The notes under the pieces were generated by a model, which searched no databases, had not been told where the DNA came from, and saw only the letters and a list, made by a program, of their open reading frames with translations. The translations under genes were made by a program, and so were the position numbers. This document shows positions 50,478-61,399 of a DNA stretch of 64,000 nt, piece by piece. The stretch's first letter is position 1. Each line of letters begins with the position of its first letter. Source of the DNA: Tritrichomonas musculus (lineage: Eukaryota; Parabasalia; Tritrichomonadida; Tritrichomonadidae); NCBI GenBank assembly GCA_039105265.1, contig JAPFFF010000013.1, positions 2,976,001-3,040,000 on the forward strand. The letters are read 5' to 3'.

Positions 50478-51228
50478 GTGCATTCGCCTGGCTTTACAAG
50501 TTATTTGAGTGAACAAGAAGTGAAAAAAGAGAGAACTGCATTATTTACAGCTGTTGAATTAGAAAACGAAAAAATAGTTCAATTATTGTTGTCAATACCT
50601 GAAACAAATGTTAATTCAAAACTGATTCATATCCAATTTCAAGATTATATTGATAATAATAAATACTATGCATATCAAACGGAATATAAATCTGAATTTT
50701 TTGCTGCAGTTGAAAAGAGAAATGTAAATATTGTTCAATTATTTATGCAAAGAAAAGATGTTGATGTGAACTTTATTTCAACATTAATGTCATATACAAA
50801 AATTTATCGATACTCAGAAACGCAAATTAGTAGAATGGAAACGTATCTAAAATTTGAAAAGAAAATAGAGAAAAAGACAATATTACATATTGCTGTGCCA
50901 AATTGTGACACTAATATAATACAATTATTGCTGACAGATCCTAAAATAGATGTAAATATTAAATATTCAATGCAGAAAGATCAAACTTATATTCTAACAA
51001 AGAAAAAGAAAAAGAAAACTTTTGAGCAAACACCTTTGCATATTGCAATTGAAAAGCAAAATGTTGATATAGTTCAGCTTTTGTTATCAATGCTAAACAG
51101 ATTAAAAACTCAAATTTATATGAGTCTCCAATAATTAAAACGCCATTAATGATATCTGAAGAAAATGAGAATGTAATCATTATGAACCTTTTGAAAATGC
51201 ATTGTAAAAACTTCAAAAGAAAAAGAAG
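50478..51228 (+). pseudogene. Ankyrin-repeat gene fragment fused behind the VWA gene
   Basis: Ankyrin repeats of the DUF3447 type: RTALFTAVELENEKIVQLLL, FFAAVEKRNVNIVQLFM, TILHIAVPNCDTNIIQLLL and TPLHIAIEKQNVDIVQLLL. There is no in-frame ATG before about 50836 and no N-terminal domain. A frame change near 51090 leads to the last repeat (IIKTPLMISEENENVI) and a basic end (NFKRKRRRK). This is the 3' part of an ankyrin gene joined to the truncated VWA gene by a deletion or recombination. Confidence 0.8.
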
Positions 51229-52044
51229 AAGAAAGTGAAAAGAGTAATGTTTTCAAAGCTTTGTTTTCTATATTAAAAAAAAATAGAAATCCTATGAAAT
51301 CTTCATGTTTAAGTTATTAAATATAATTTTGATATACAAAAAGACATTATTTTTATTGTTATTTATATACTCAGAATATTTTGTTTCTATTCATCTTTGA
51401 TCTTCAAGTCAATTAAAATGAATTATCACTCATAAAATATCAACAGATAACCTTAACATAATATAATAAAAATTACTTAAAATATATAGGATTAACATTG
51501 AAAATGAAAAAAAAAAACTTTTAACTGAAAGTTTCTTTTTAGAATTAAAGAGTTTAAGTATATTTTTCATAGAAAATAGTTCATTTTAATGAAAACTTAA
51601 CATTTATTTATTAAACTTTTCCATTGCAATGATATTCATCTAATTTTCATGGAATTCATGGATGAAGTGCATTTTTTTTCATATTATTCATGAATAGTTT
51701 ATTTGTATTTATATATACATCTCACTCAAAAAACCCTTTAAGAAAGTACCTTAGACAAATGTAGTATATATTTGTAACTAGTTTTTGAAGGCTTAGGGCT
51801 ACCTCTGCATGTATTTGATTTGGCCCTATTTCATTTCATTCAATAGGATCAAATGATATAAACATTTTAAATATTCAAAAATTAAAATTTTTAGATAATT
51901 ATTTAAATAATACTTAAAATCGATTTTGTTATTTTTAAAAATACTTAGTTTTTAGAAGTTTATTGTTTTTTTTATTATTATTATTAAGAATTGATAAGAT
52001 TACACTCTTAATTAGAGTTTTAAATTTATCTTAAAAAATTGAAT
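51229..52044. other. AT-rich spacer, no gene seen
   Basis: A slightly GC-richer patch at about 51780-51860 (GAAGGCTTAGGGCTACC) is not recognised. Otherwise homopolymer-like DNA. Confidence 0.35.
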
Positions 52045-54504
52045 TCAATATGGGTCTTCAATCAAATGGGTTAAATCTTCTAGATTATTATTTTTCTTTA
52101 ACAAAACCAAAATAACCATACCAATAATTAATATAGTTATAATAACTTGGAACACCAAAATACAGATTAGTAAATTGAAAATTTTATTGATTTTCCTTTT
52201 AAATGAATTATTTGTTATATTATTTAAAATTAGGGTTGTTGTTTTGAATGGTTGTGTTAATGTCATAATTGGATTTGGATTTGATTTTGATTCGATCACA
52301 CAATTTGATTTAAAAGATGCTTCAAATGATATCTGATTCATTTTTGAATCATAAAAATATATTCCATCACTTTTAAATTTTTCTTTATTATAAGGTGAAA
52401 TACAATTGTTTTCGAAATTGCTTTTCATGATGACAAATACTCTCCTCTTTTCCCCATCAAACACGAAAGTATGCATGTTTGTAAAAACTTTATTGTTAAT
52501 AAAATCGTAAATTAAAGTATTATTGTTAATCATTGAAAAATGAAACAATGAATAAATTTTCTCGTTTTTTTCAATATCATGATTGAATATGCATTCATTT
52601 ATTGTCAATTTTAATTGAAGGCTTTTAAATAAATATTGTTGTAAGCTAATGTCGCAGCCATTATAAGCAACATTGTTATCAAATGTGCATCGTGTTATAT
52701 TGCCTGCATTTACATAGATAGCTCCACCAAATTCTTTTTCTTTTTGATTGGGAATCATCACTGAATTTTTTTTGAATTTACAATTCGATAATAGCTTTAT
52801 TTCAGTCATAATTGCACCACCTTTAACTTTTGCTAACAAATGATTTGATCCTTCTGATTCTTTAAGTATCACTGTGTTATTTTCAAATACACAGTCAACA
52901 AATTCAGGATATTCATATTTTGAATAAAATGCTCCTCCTTCAATACTACACTGAATATCAAATTTACATCCATAATGAATTTGTGTGTTGTTGATGAAAT
53001 TACACTTATAAATAGAAATATCAATGTCTGAACAAAATAAAGCACCTCCTTTTCCTGTGGAAAAATATTTTAGTGATTTTCCAATGCCACAATTATTTAA
53101 AAACAAACAATCAGAAATATTAAATAAGGAATGATATGTATGATTAATATAAACAGAACCACCTAATGTTTGTGGTTCTTTTCCTTTAATCAAAAAGGAA
53201 CTCAAATAAGTTTCAGCCACATTTTTATTAAATGTACAATTTTTAATGAAACCATTTGACATGTTTAAATGAATTGCTCCTCCTAAAGACAATAAATTTA
53301 CTTCAATTGAAGATGAATAAGCAGTGTTATTAATGAAGCTACTATTAATGAAATGTGTTTCTGGATATTTTAAAAATTTCAATTTCAAATAAGGACAATT
53401 TGATACAGCTCCTCCATTTGAAGATAAATTCGAAATTGCTTTGTTATTGTTAAATTTAACATTTTTAAATATATTAATTGCTGTTATTTTTTGTGTATTA
53501 ATTTTATAATCAACTTGTTTATATCCATAAAAAAAAGCTCCACCAAATGAATATTTGAATGATATCACTGAATTATTAACAAATGTAACATCAGAAATAG
53601 TTGTATTTATTTTTACAATTGAATAATCTAAGTGAATAATTGATGAAATTGAACCACCAAATGATTTCGAATATTTAGATATACATGTATTATTATAAAA
53701 ATAACATTTTATTATACTTTCATTCATTTCAAATGAATCTATATAAGTTTCAAATGCTCCAATTTCATTTGAAATTGCTCCTCCTATTGAATAATATCTA
53801 TCTGTTGCTGATGTATTGTTTTTAAATGTACATTCAATAAATGATCCGTTTAATTGTATTTGAATTAAATAAATTGAACCACCATATGAATTATCTGATG
53901 AATCTGCCAAATTGTTTGTAAATGAGCAGTTCAAAAAGAAAGATTGCGATTTTTCACAATAAACAGAGCCACCTTTGGAGTTATCAGTATTACTATATAA
54001 TTTATTATCAGAAAATGTGCAATTATCAAATGTTGAATTTAAATTATATAAACAAATAAAACCGCCTTTTTTATGGCCTGTATTTGATTTAATTATACAA
54101 TTTTGAACTTGTAAATTACCATTTAATCTATATTTTGAATTAATGAAAATACCTCCAGATGTATATACAGCATAATTTTCGGTAAAAATTGAATTAATGA
54201 TTTTGGTGTCAGCTCTTTTATCCATATCAATGTAAATAGCTCCACCTTCCATTGAATAACATTGTGAAAATATGCAATTATCAATTAAGTTTTGCATCCC
54301 AAAATTATTTCTTAAACTAATAATTATTGCTCCTCCTTTTGATTTTGTTTTTATTGATTTAAATGTGCATCGAATTAAACAAATTACACTATTTGATGTA
54401 AATGTGTCTGAATATACATGATCATAAACACAATTTGACTCATTAACTAGAAGATCAAAGCTATTAGTTGAAAAAATAAAACCAATTAATAGTGCAAAAG
54501 CCAT
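52045..54504 (-). CDS. Pmp-like beta-helix surface protein
   Basis: 819 residues from Met at 54504, chosen because it begins a classic signal peptide (MAFALLIGFIFSTNSFDLL). An upstream ATG at 54615 would add 37 residues. The body is a right-handed parallel beta-helix with about 14 turns marked by GGAI/GGAV/GGS (GGAIIISLRNNF, GGAIYIDMDKR, GGALFCSDIDIS) and FxxN-type motifs (FINNTA, FTENYA). These motifs define the chlamydial polymorphic membrane protein family, which is greatly expanded in trichomonads. One membrane helix (IFNLLICILVFQVIITILII) and a short cytoplasmic tail with KKNN, ending EDPY, complete a type I surface protein. A role in adhesion is inferred from the family. Confidence 0.9.
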   Translation of the reverse strand: MAFALLIGFIFSTNSFDLLVNESNCVYDHVYSDTFTSNSVICLIRCTFKSIKTKSKGGAIIISLRNNFGMQNLIDNCIFSQCYSMEGGAIYIDMDKRADTKIINSIFTENYAVYTSGGIFINSKYRLNGNLQVQNCIIKSNTGHKKGGFICLYNLNSTFDNCTFSDNKLYSNTDNSKGGSVYCEKSQSFFLNCSFTNNLADSSDNSYGGSIYLIQIQLNGSFIECTFKNNTSATDRYYSIGGAISNEIGAFETYIDSFEMNESIIKCYFYNNTCISKYSKSFGGSISSIIHLDYSIVKINTTISDVTFVNNSVISFKYSFGGAFFYGYKQVDYKINTQKITAINIFKNVKFNNNKAISNLSSNGGAVSNCPYLKLKFLKYPETHFINSSFINNTAYSSSIEVNLLSLGGAIHLNMSNGFIKNCTFNKNVAETYLSSFLIKGKEPQTLGGSVYINHTYHSLFNISDCLFLNNCGIGKSLKYFSTGKGGALFCSDIDISIYKCNFINNTQIHYGCKFDIQCSIEGGAFYSKYEYPEFVDCVFENNTVILKESEGSNHLLAKVKGGAIMTEIKLLSNCKFKKNSVMIPNQKEKEFGGAIYVNAGNITRCTFDNNVAYNGCDISLQQYLFKSLQLKLTINECIFNHDIEKNEKIYSLFHFSMINNNTLIYDFINNKVFTNMHTFVFDGEKRRVFVIMKSNFENNCISPYNKEKFKSDGIYFYDSKMNQISFEASFKSNCVIESKSNPNPIMTLTQPFKTTTLILNNITNNSFKRKINKIFNLLICILVFQVIITILIIGMVILVLLKKNNNLEDLTHLIEDPY

Positions 54505-54615
54505 TAATTCAATTGTTTTTATATGAAAATAACCCAATTTAAAAAGTTCAAAAAGGAATTCATTTTTAGAGGGGTCATGACTCATAAAAATGGATGTAAT
54601 TGCTAGTATTAACAT

Positions 54616-55307
54616 TATTTTTTTATTTAATGACTTATTTTAAATCATTTTATATTTATTTTCATTTATATATATATTTATATATTTATAATATTAATAA
54701 TATAATGAGATAATTATGTTTAAAAAATTGAGAAAATAATCTATATAAAAAAAATAAAATTTATTAAAAATATGTATATATCAAAGTATTTTACATATAT
54801 TTAAAAATATATAAGATATATAATTATATCATATAATATAAATAATATATATTAAGAAATATAATTCATATTATCAAATGAAAAAATTGAGAATAAATTT
54901 TTCTTTCTTTTTTTTTTTAAATAGCATTAACAAACTGATGTAATAAATGTATAAATTCGTTTAATTAGAATATAATTCAATAAAAGGCATAGGAGGAAAA
55001 AAAATATTTTTATGGCAAAAAATATTTTCTTTTTATTTTTTAATATTTAATAAATTATAACATATAAAATCATTATGCATCAAAATAAGCTAAAATTATA
55101 TATTGTTAACTATGATATACGTATTTATTTTTTATTTTTTACAATATTTATTAATTAAACATTATCTTAATGAAAACTGGATATATCATTATAAATTAAT
55201 ATTTACTAATATAATAATTTTAATATTTATTATTATAAAAATAAAATATTAAATTTTCGCTTATTAAAATTTGATATATTCAAAAAATATTTAAAAATTT
55301 ATACTTA
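54616..55307. other. AT-rich spacer, no gene seen
   Basis: TA-rich microsatellite-like DNA (TATATATTTATATATTTATA). No gene. Confidence 0.4.
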
Positions 55308-55697
55308 CAGTAAGGTTGTAAAATTCAAAAACGTCTCAAAAGAGGAAAATCTACTTTTTCATAGAAAACGATTAAAATGAATTTAAAATAAAAGTCAAAA
55401 TAACGAATTTAATTCAAATTTGGATTTTCCTTTATAGCGTTGCAAAAATGGAAAATCCACTTTTTGAATGATACTCATTTTTTCATATAGAGATAGGAAA
55501 ACACTATTTGATGAATATAATGTCGCAAACAGCTGTGTGATAAACTTAATCATGGAAATATTATTTCTTAAAATGGTAGGTTTAGACAAGATTTTCTCTC
55601 TATTTCCTTATTTCTTTCATTTTTATTAATGAAAATTTTTTTCTCAAAAAGTCGATTTTCCTATTTTGAAACGTTTTCCAATTTTGAAACCTTACTG
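55308..55697. mobile_element. 390-bp MITE with CAGTAAGGTT ends and TA flanks
   Basis: Inverted ends of about 55 bp begin CAGTAAGGTT and continue with AAAACGT..CAAAA.AGGAAAATC and ACTTTTT. TA flanks both sides (55306-55307 and 55698-55699). The CAGT-like ends and TA target are typical of Tc1/mariner-related elements. An internal sub-copy (AATGGAAAATCCACTTTTTG) lies at about 55448. No transposase is encoded. Confidence 0.85.
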
Positions 55698-56267
55698 TAA
55701 TTCAAAAATGTGAATGAATGTTGATCGAATTTTTAAAAAATGAGCAAAAAACTTAGTATTGAGCAAGACTTAATCAAAAATTTTAAAATCTGAACAAGAA
55801 ATCAGAGGTGGAAAGTTAAAATATGATCAAATACTTGACAAAAATATTTATAAAAATTTAAAAAAAGATAATATGTTAAATTTTCAAGCGGAATGTAAAT
55901 ATTATTATTAATAAAAATTTTTATATTGAACAAAACCTTACTCCTTTGTTTTTTTTCTGCAAAATTCTAAAAAGTTTAGAAATTGTTAATTTGAACTCCA
56001 ATAAAACCAAAATGCCGTAATTAATGCGATCTTATAAACATGTTTGTGATTATCTACCATTTATAACAGTTTAAACTGCAATAACCAGTCATATTTGCAA
56101 TAAAATAGTTCGCTTTTTTTATTCTTTCTTCTTTTTGCCCAATTTGTTTTTGTAAGCTCGTTTTGCCCAGAGGGATTCTCTTAGTCATGTTAGTTTTCGA
56201 ACTAAGATAATTGCTCAAAGGTAGGCTTGATAATGGATTGCTAGGTTTGATGCTTTATTTATGGAAG
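55698..56267. other. AT-rich spacer, no gene seen
   Basis: No supported feature. The last 150 bases are GC-richer, as is usual near the 3' end of the next gene. Confidence 0.35.
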
Positions 56268-57539
56268 TTATATTAGTCTGCCGAAGATTTCAAACGAGCC
56301 AAATATAAGATAATTGTCGTTTTGCCAGTTTGTTCCAGTCTGAAGTAGCCTGATATATTGATATGGCTCATCTATCTTATTCTTGATAGTGAACGGGTAA
56401 ACCAGTCCTTGTCCATTTAAGTGAGGACAGTCCTTTTGCTCATCAATCGTTTTCCATGAGTTGTTGTCATTGGAGACCTGAATCACCCAGCTCTTGAGAT
56501 GATAATTATTTTCTCCAAGACGTGGGTCAGTTCTTATTGAATATTTTGTTGGACACACTCTAAGCTCTTTGAAATCAAGGCAAACCCAAGAGCCTGATTT
56601 ATCATGTGTATGGAAATATTTGCTCTGATCGTCATACAAAACCAAGTTTTGTGGCACACAGTCGCTACATATTGATGATGCAGAGAAATTGACGGCATTG
56701 CTGATGTTGCCTGATGACTTATTCTTAAGGTGATTCAAAATTCCTGAAAAATGATTCCCTTCTGAGTACTCGAAATTGATTCCTTTAAGCTTGTATCGTT
56801 CTTCCTGCATCTCGGGCTGGACTTCTTGCTTGAGTCTCCTGCAGATTCTCGCCCACGTGGCTGCGCTGATGTCGTTTACATCATAAACGTCAACAAACGC
56901 TGCAATTGCTTCAGCTGACGAATTTATGAAATAAACGTATTCATACAAAATTGAATACATTGAATTTTCTGAGTACAAACTGTTCAAAAAGGTCAAAAGT
57001 TGGTCTTCATTCAAAAGTTGAAGTTTTGAATTACTTAGAATTCTCATTAATGTTTCCAAATGAAGAGTTTTAAGTTCTTCGATATGATCTTCACAGATCT
57101 CGAAGAAATGTGATGAAATGAAGTCAGTTTCGTCAGAAAGACGTTTAAAATAAAATGAGGGAAAATCTTCATGTTGCTGAATAAGTGAAAAAACGTTATC
57201 AACGGTTATTTCGATAGGTTAGGATTGGTCATTGTATTCAATTGATTCATTGCCAAGAATTTTAATGACTTCTAAAATAAAGGGAAGCTCGTTCTCTGGA
57301 ATGGGATTTTGATTAAAATTGAGAAGATTCAAAATGTTTGAAAAATTGCCTTTTGATTGGGTATCGATATAAAAAACACAAAACGTTGGATCATTAGAAT
57401 GAATTTGGCAAATTTTGGGAGATAATAAATCTGAAATAAGCATGCTCGTCTTGAACTCTTCTCCATTGACAATAAATGAAAAATCTTCGCCATATACTGA
57501 GAGTGGTACATTTGAAATGCATGAATACTTGAGTTGCAT
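56268..57539 (-). pseudogene. BTB-like/BACK/F5-8C protein gene with one in-frame stop
   Basis: One continuous frame of 424 codons. The N-terminus is BTB-like (VYGEDFSFIVNGEEFKTS, ISDLLSPKICQIHSNDP, SKGNFSNILNLLNF). A BACK-like helical region follows (LLTFLNSLYSENSM, YSILYEYVYFINSS). A C-terminal discoidin (F5/8 type C) domain (about 290-424) includes WVCLDFKELRVCPTKYSIRT, SWVIQVSNDNNSWKTID and YIRLLQTGTNW. A single TAA (57219-57221) lies in frame between YNDQS and PIEIT. The 50 codons after it remain conserved and unbroken, so the stop is recent, a read-through site, or a sequence error. The family is common in trichomonads and is predicted to recognise ligands or partners intracellularly. 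Confidence 0.85.
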
Positions 57540-58096
57540 CTTGCTTTTAAAAAAAAAATGAATATTTATTCAATTTTATTCATATATTTTAACTTTTTCA
57601 TTTATTAATTCAAATTTCATTGTTAAAAAAAGAGCGGTTTCCCCATTCGTCCAATATTTTAATACTCTGAAAAATATTTAGGATTAAGCTCGATCGAACT
57701 GGAGTCTCATATGAAAATTTAAAAAAAATCAAGTCAGATTTTGATAATTTCCCCTAATATGCAAGAAACCGTGATCATAATAATTTTGTGCTCTATTTTT
57801 ATTTTTACATGATTTTGTGACATTCATCACCTAATAAAAGCTAGATAAATTCTATATAAAGATGATTAATAATATTATTTTTTTTTTTTTAAAATAAAAT
57901 TCATTTGATGAATAGGCAAAATGCTCTAAAATGTGTAATTAAAAGTGTTATTTTGGGAAATGATGATTAATCTAGAAAAATGGAAATTTTCAAAACTTAA
58001 AAATGGAAATTCGAAAAACATAAAAACTTCTATGAATTTGTTGAATGTTATATGGATTTCATTATGTTAGTATAATATAATAAAAAAAATTACAAC
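57540..58096. other. AT-rich spacer, no gene seen
   Basis: A GC-richer patch at about 57630-57780 (GAGCGGTTTCCCCATTCG, CTCGATCGAACTGGAGTC) has no recognisable content. Confidence 0.35.
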
Positions 58097-59020
58097 ATGG
58101 AGATAGTTGAGAGAATATATAAATTCAAATTTGTGAGATGATTTAAAAAATTTGAATGAACATTGAAATTTGAAAAAAACTATTAAAAGTTCAAAAATAT
58201 AATGTTAATTTTCTTGAGTTAAATATATAATTATTGAATTAAAAAAAGAAATATTCTGATAAAAATTTATTTTTTATTATGATATTTAAGAGAATATCCT
58301 ATAAATAATTTAAACTAATTGAGAAAATCATGAAATATTATTTGTTATAAATAACTTTTTATAAAAAGCTTCAAAATAAATCTCCAAATTAAATCATATT
58401 AAACTTTTTAAAAGAAAAAAAAAAAATTGAGATAGTTGTTCTTACATTTTGTATTGATGATATCGGATTCACATGTTATTGAAGATCATCAAGATGATCA
58501 AATTGAAAAAGAAAAGGAAGTGCCGCGAAACGTGCAAAGTACAGACACAGAACCAGAAGCAGAAGTTGAAAATAGAAACAATTCTCAAAGATCAGAAAAT
58601 AATTTCCAAAATGAAAAAGGAAGTAAAAATGATCAGGCAATAAGGCAAAAGAAAAGATATAAAAGTGTATTTGCTAGATTAATCGACAAACTTCCTAGTT
58701 ACAAGTATGATATCCCAAAAAAGCAAAAATATCGAAAATGTAACAACTTGATTCCATTAAATGTCCGAGATACAGGCAACAATCGATTTTGCAGCTATAG
58801 TGAAGCATTTTCATATATCGCAGAACATTGTCATAAAAATAATCTAAAATTTTCACGAGAAACCTGTCGTTTATATCTGAATGAGTGCTATATCATAGAT
58901 TTTGCGCATGATGAATTTATCCCAATTACTACGAACCTTACACAAAAAGAATTCAATAGGTATTTCTATGTAACACAGCGCGAACTAAAATACATATGAA
59001 AATTTTTTATTGATTTAATT
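58097..59020 (+). repeat. Dispersed ~920-bp unit, copy 2
   Basis: Begins GGAGATAGTT, shares about 360 bp of non-coding leader with 13538-13893 (for example CAAATTTGTGAGATGATTTA), then the gene, and loses similarity about 20 bp after its stop. It is inverted with respect to copy 1 and lies 45 kb away. Confidence 0.7.
58457..58999 (+). CDS. Unknown protein of a duplicated family, copy 2
   Basis: 180 residues from the ATG at 58457 (MISDSHVIEDHQDDQ), chosen because copy 1 has its ATG at the matching position. The two proteins share the acidic N-terminus, a basic QKKRYKSVFARLIDKL stretch, and the conserved C-terminal module (IPLNVRDTGNNRFCSY, EAFSYIAEHCHKNNLKFSRE, YLNECYIIDF). Charged low-complexity segments differ in length. 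Both copies are intact, and substitutions concentrate in the linker, so selection has probably kept the C-terminal module. No family is recognised. Confidence 0.6.
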   Translation: MISDSHVIEDHQDDQIEKEKEVPRNVQSTDTEPEAEVENRNNSQRSENNFQNEKGSKNDQAIRQKKRYKSVFARLIDKLPSYKYDIPKKQKYRKCNNLIPLNVRDTGNNRFCSYSEAFSYIAEHCHKNNLKFSRETCRLYLNECYIIDFAHDEFIPITTNLTQKEFNRYFYVTQRELKYI

Positions 59021-59439
59021 TTAATTAAATTGTTTTTGTTAATGATTATATTACATAAAGAATGCTAGCTAATAAAATGTTTATACTATTTACTATAATC
59101 TGATCAGTTTCAAGAGCAACCTTAATATTAAATATTATTCATCATGGAAATATTATCTACAAGCCAAAGAAAAAAAAAAAAAAAGATTTTCTCCAAAAAA
59201 CAGAAATTTCTTTCCTGATGAGAATTTGAAATAATAATGATAAAAACATATCAGGATATGTATTCAGAAATAGGTAAAGAAATATTTCTTTAAGAAAAGA
59301 AAGTTTCTGTTAACCTTTTTTTAATATTTAATGAAATGTGGTTAAAAATCTGATTGTGCTTGCGTAATATTTTTCTTCAGATAGAATAAAATTCTATTTT
59401 AAACAAAAATATGTTTTTTTCTTCAAATGAGAGTGATTT
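59021..59439. other. AT-rich spacer, no gene seen
   Basis: Nothing supported. Confidence 0.35.
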
Positions 59440-59790
59440 CGATTTAATTATAGGCTGTAAACAAGCAATTAGTAAATCGCTTCAATAAATCCTTGATAAT
59501 TATATGGATAATAATTAAATTAAATGAATATTATTTTGAAGTTGATATCAATGAAATTGAAAACATTAAAACTTATTAGTTGAAAGAAATAGTAACATAA
59601 AAGTTGATTATAATTCAGAAAAATCAATTGACAATCAAATCAAAGAATTTAAATATCATAATTTTATTTATTTTATTTAATGAATTTAGTCCAATAATGA
59701 TTGCACTTGAAAGATAAGTTCCAAAAATTGTTCAACTTTTGCTAAAAATATCTGAAATTGATGTAAATTGTTTAATGATTTTAAAGATTT
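59440..59790 (+). pseudogene. Ankyrin-repeat gene relic
   Basis: Short plus-strand pieces typical of DUF3447 ankyrins: LLVERNSNIKVDYNS near 59574, and FSPIMIALER, a stop, then VPKIVQLLLKISEIDVNC at about 59684-59775. Several stops lie between the pieces. It is heavily decayed. Confidence 0.6.
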
Positions 59791-60301
59791 ATTTTCATTT
59801 AATTTTAAATCAATAATTTTTCAAAAATCGTTTTAAATTTCGGTTCTTTTGATCATGTTTCTTTCTTTTTGTATTTTAATCAAAATTGAAATTTATTAAA
59901 ATTTAATACAATTCAAAAAATGATTGTTTTTCATCGAGTTTGATTATAAAAATTAAAAGTTCTATTTATTTATGAATTAATAGATTCCAAAACCTGTTGC
60001 TTATAAATTAATATAATAATCAAAAATGATTTTTTCTGGCTCTAAATTTCAGCATATGATTCATAAACATATTTCATTACTAGGCTAAGATGATAAAGAC
60101 ATGAAACTTTTTCCAAGCAAGCACATTGACAAAATAATTTTTGAATGTAATTTGGACAGTAATTAAGTGAAACGCATGGCAGTTCAATTGAGTCATCAAA
60201 ACAAATTCAATGAATTATGATAATACTTGAATTGGTTGTCTAAGGCACTAAATTAAAGATCGTGGATTATAAATAATATTATACTTTGTCTAAAAAAAAA
60301 A
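59791..60301. other. AT-rich spacer, no gene seen
   Basis: Nothing supported upstream of the tRNA. Confidence 0.35.
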
Positions 60302-60372
60302 CCCGCTGGCCGGGAATCGGACCCGGGTCACAGGAACGACAATCCTACATGATACCATTACACTACCAGCGA
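60302..60372 (-). tRNA. tRNA-Asp (GTC)
   Basis: A 71-nt cloverleaf on the minus strand including the discriminator G. Acceptor TCGCTGG/CCAGCGG (first pair T-G), D arm GTGTAATGGTATCA, anticodon arm TAGGA-TTGTCGT-TCCTG with anticodon GTC, and T arm CCGGG-TCCGATT-CCCGG. The T loop reads TCC where TTC is usual. A T-run follows directly downstream, as expected for a polymerase III terminator. Confidence 0.93.
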
Positions 60373-60677
60373 CATCGATATTCAAAATATTAAAAGATAA
60401 TTAACTTAAAATTTAATTTAAACATATTTTTGGATTTGAAATTTATTATATAATTAAATATATATGTAACTCAATACCTGGTGAAAAATATAAAAAGATA
60501 TTTAAGCAAAATATTACAAAAAAATTGTTTTAGCAATATTTCAAATAATCTTAAAAGTAAAACTATTTAGTAATATTATTTCATCTAGTTATACAAATAT
60601 TATTATTAATTTTATAATAATATTCAAGTAACTTCAAACTGTCTTGAAATCACATTAAATAATGATTACCTCATTTA

Positions 60678-61151
60678 GACTTGTTTTTCTCCGATTCTCG
60701 AGATCGATAATTGATTGCCTTTTTGATATCGATACATAAATATGCACTGATTCTCGAGATCGATTTCAGAGATCGAGAATTTTTTTTCTCAGATTTTGAT
60801 ATCAGAATTTTCAATTGAACTTTTTGATAAATATATGATCGTATTTTAATCTCAAATATTTCATAAAAAAGAATGTATTTTTTGATTTTAATCTTAAAAT
60901 AAACATCAATACATTATATTATTTATTTTTAAATATTATAAAATCACAAATACCAATTATAAAAAAAGATAAATCAGTTTGAGATCTCGAGATCTCGGTA
61001 ATTGATATCAAGTTTACAATTGTTTTTATATCACATTTCATATCTGATATCTTGATAATCGATAATCTCGATATCAGATTTGTAAACTGATAATCGAGTA
61101 TCAGATGTAAAAAAGTGACGTTTTTGATATCGATTCTCAAAATAACAAGTC
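60678..61151. mobile_element. 474-bp foldback element rich in GATATC/CTCGAGATC
   Basis: Imperfect inverted ends begin GACTTGTT, followed by GATTCTCGAGATCGAT-like sequence. TA flanks both sides (60676-60677 and 61152-61153). The interior carries many small palindromic words (GATATCGAT, CTCGAGATC, GATATC), so much of it can fold. No coding capacity. Confidence 0.75.
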
Positions 61152-61153
61152 TA

Positions 61154-61399
61154 TTTTCATTTGGTAGGGGGGTTATACTCTAGACTATAATATAAAAGAA
61201 TTATCCCCATAAAATTAATATGAATATATATTATGAAATTGCTGAATAATTCTTAAAATTCGAAGAAAAAACGAACTTTTTTAAAGACAAAAAAAAAAAG
61301 AGGCACACCTTTTTGATTTTATAAAAAGAAAAAAAAAAAAAATAAATATTAAGAAATTTAACTTTATTTACATATTATATGTTACATATATGTATAATT
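61154..61399. other. Short spacer downstream of the YhhN gene
   Basis: No feature beyond A/T runs and GGTAGGGGGGTTATACTC at 61162. Confidence 0.3.
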
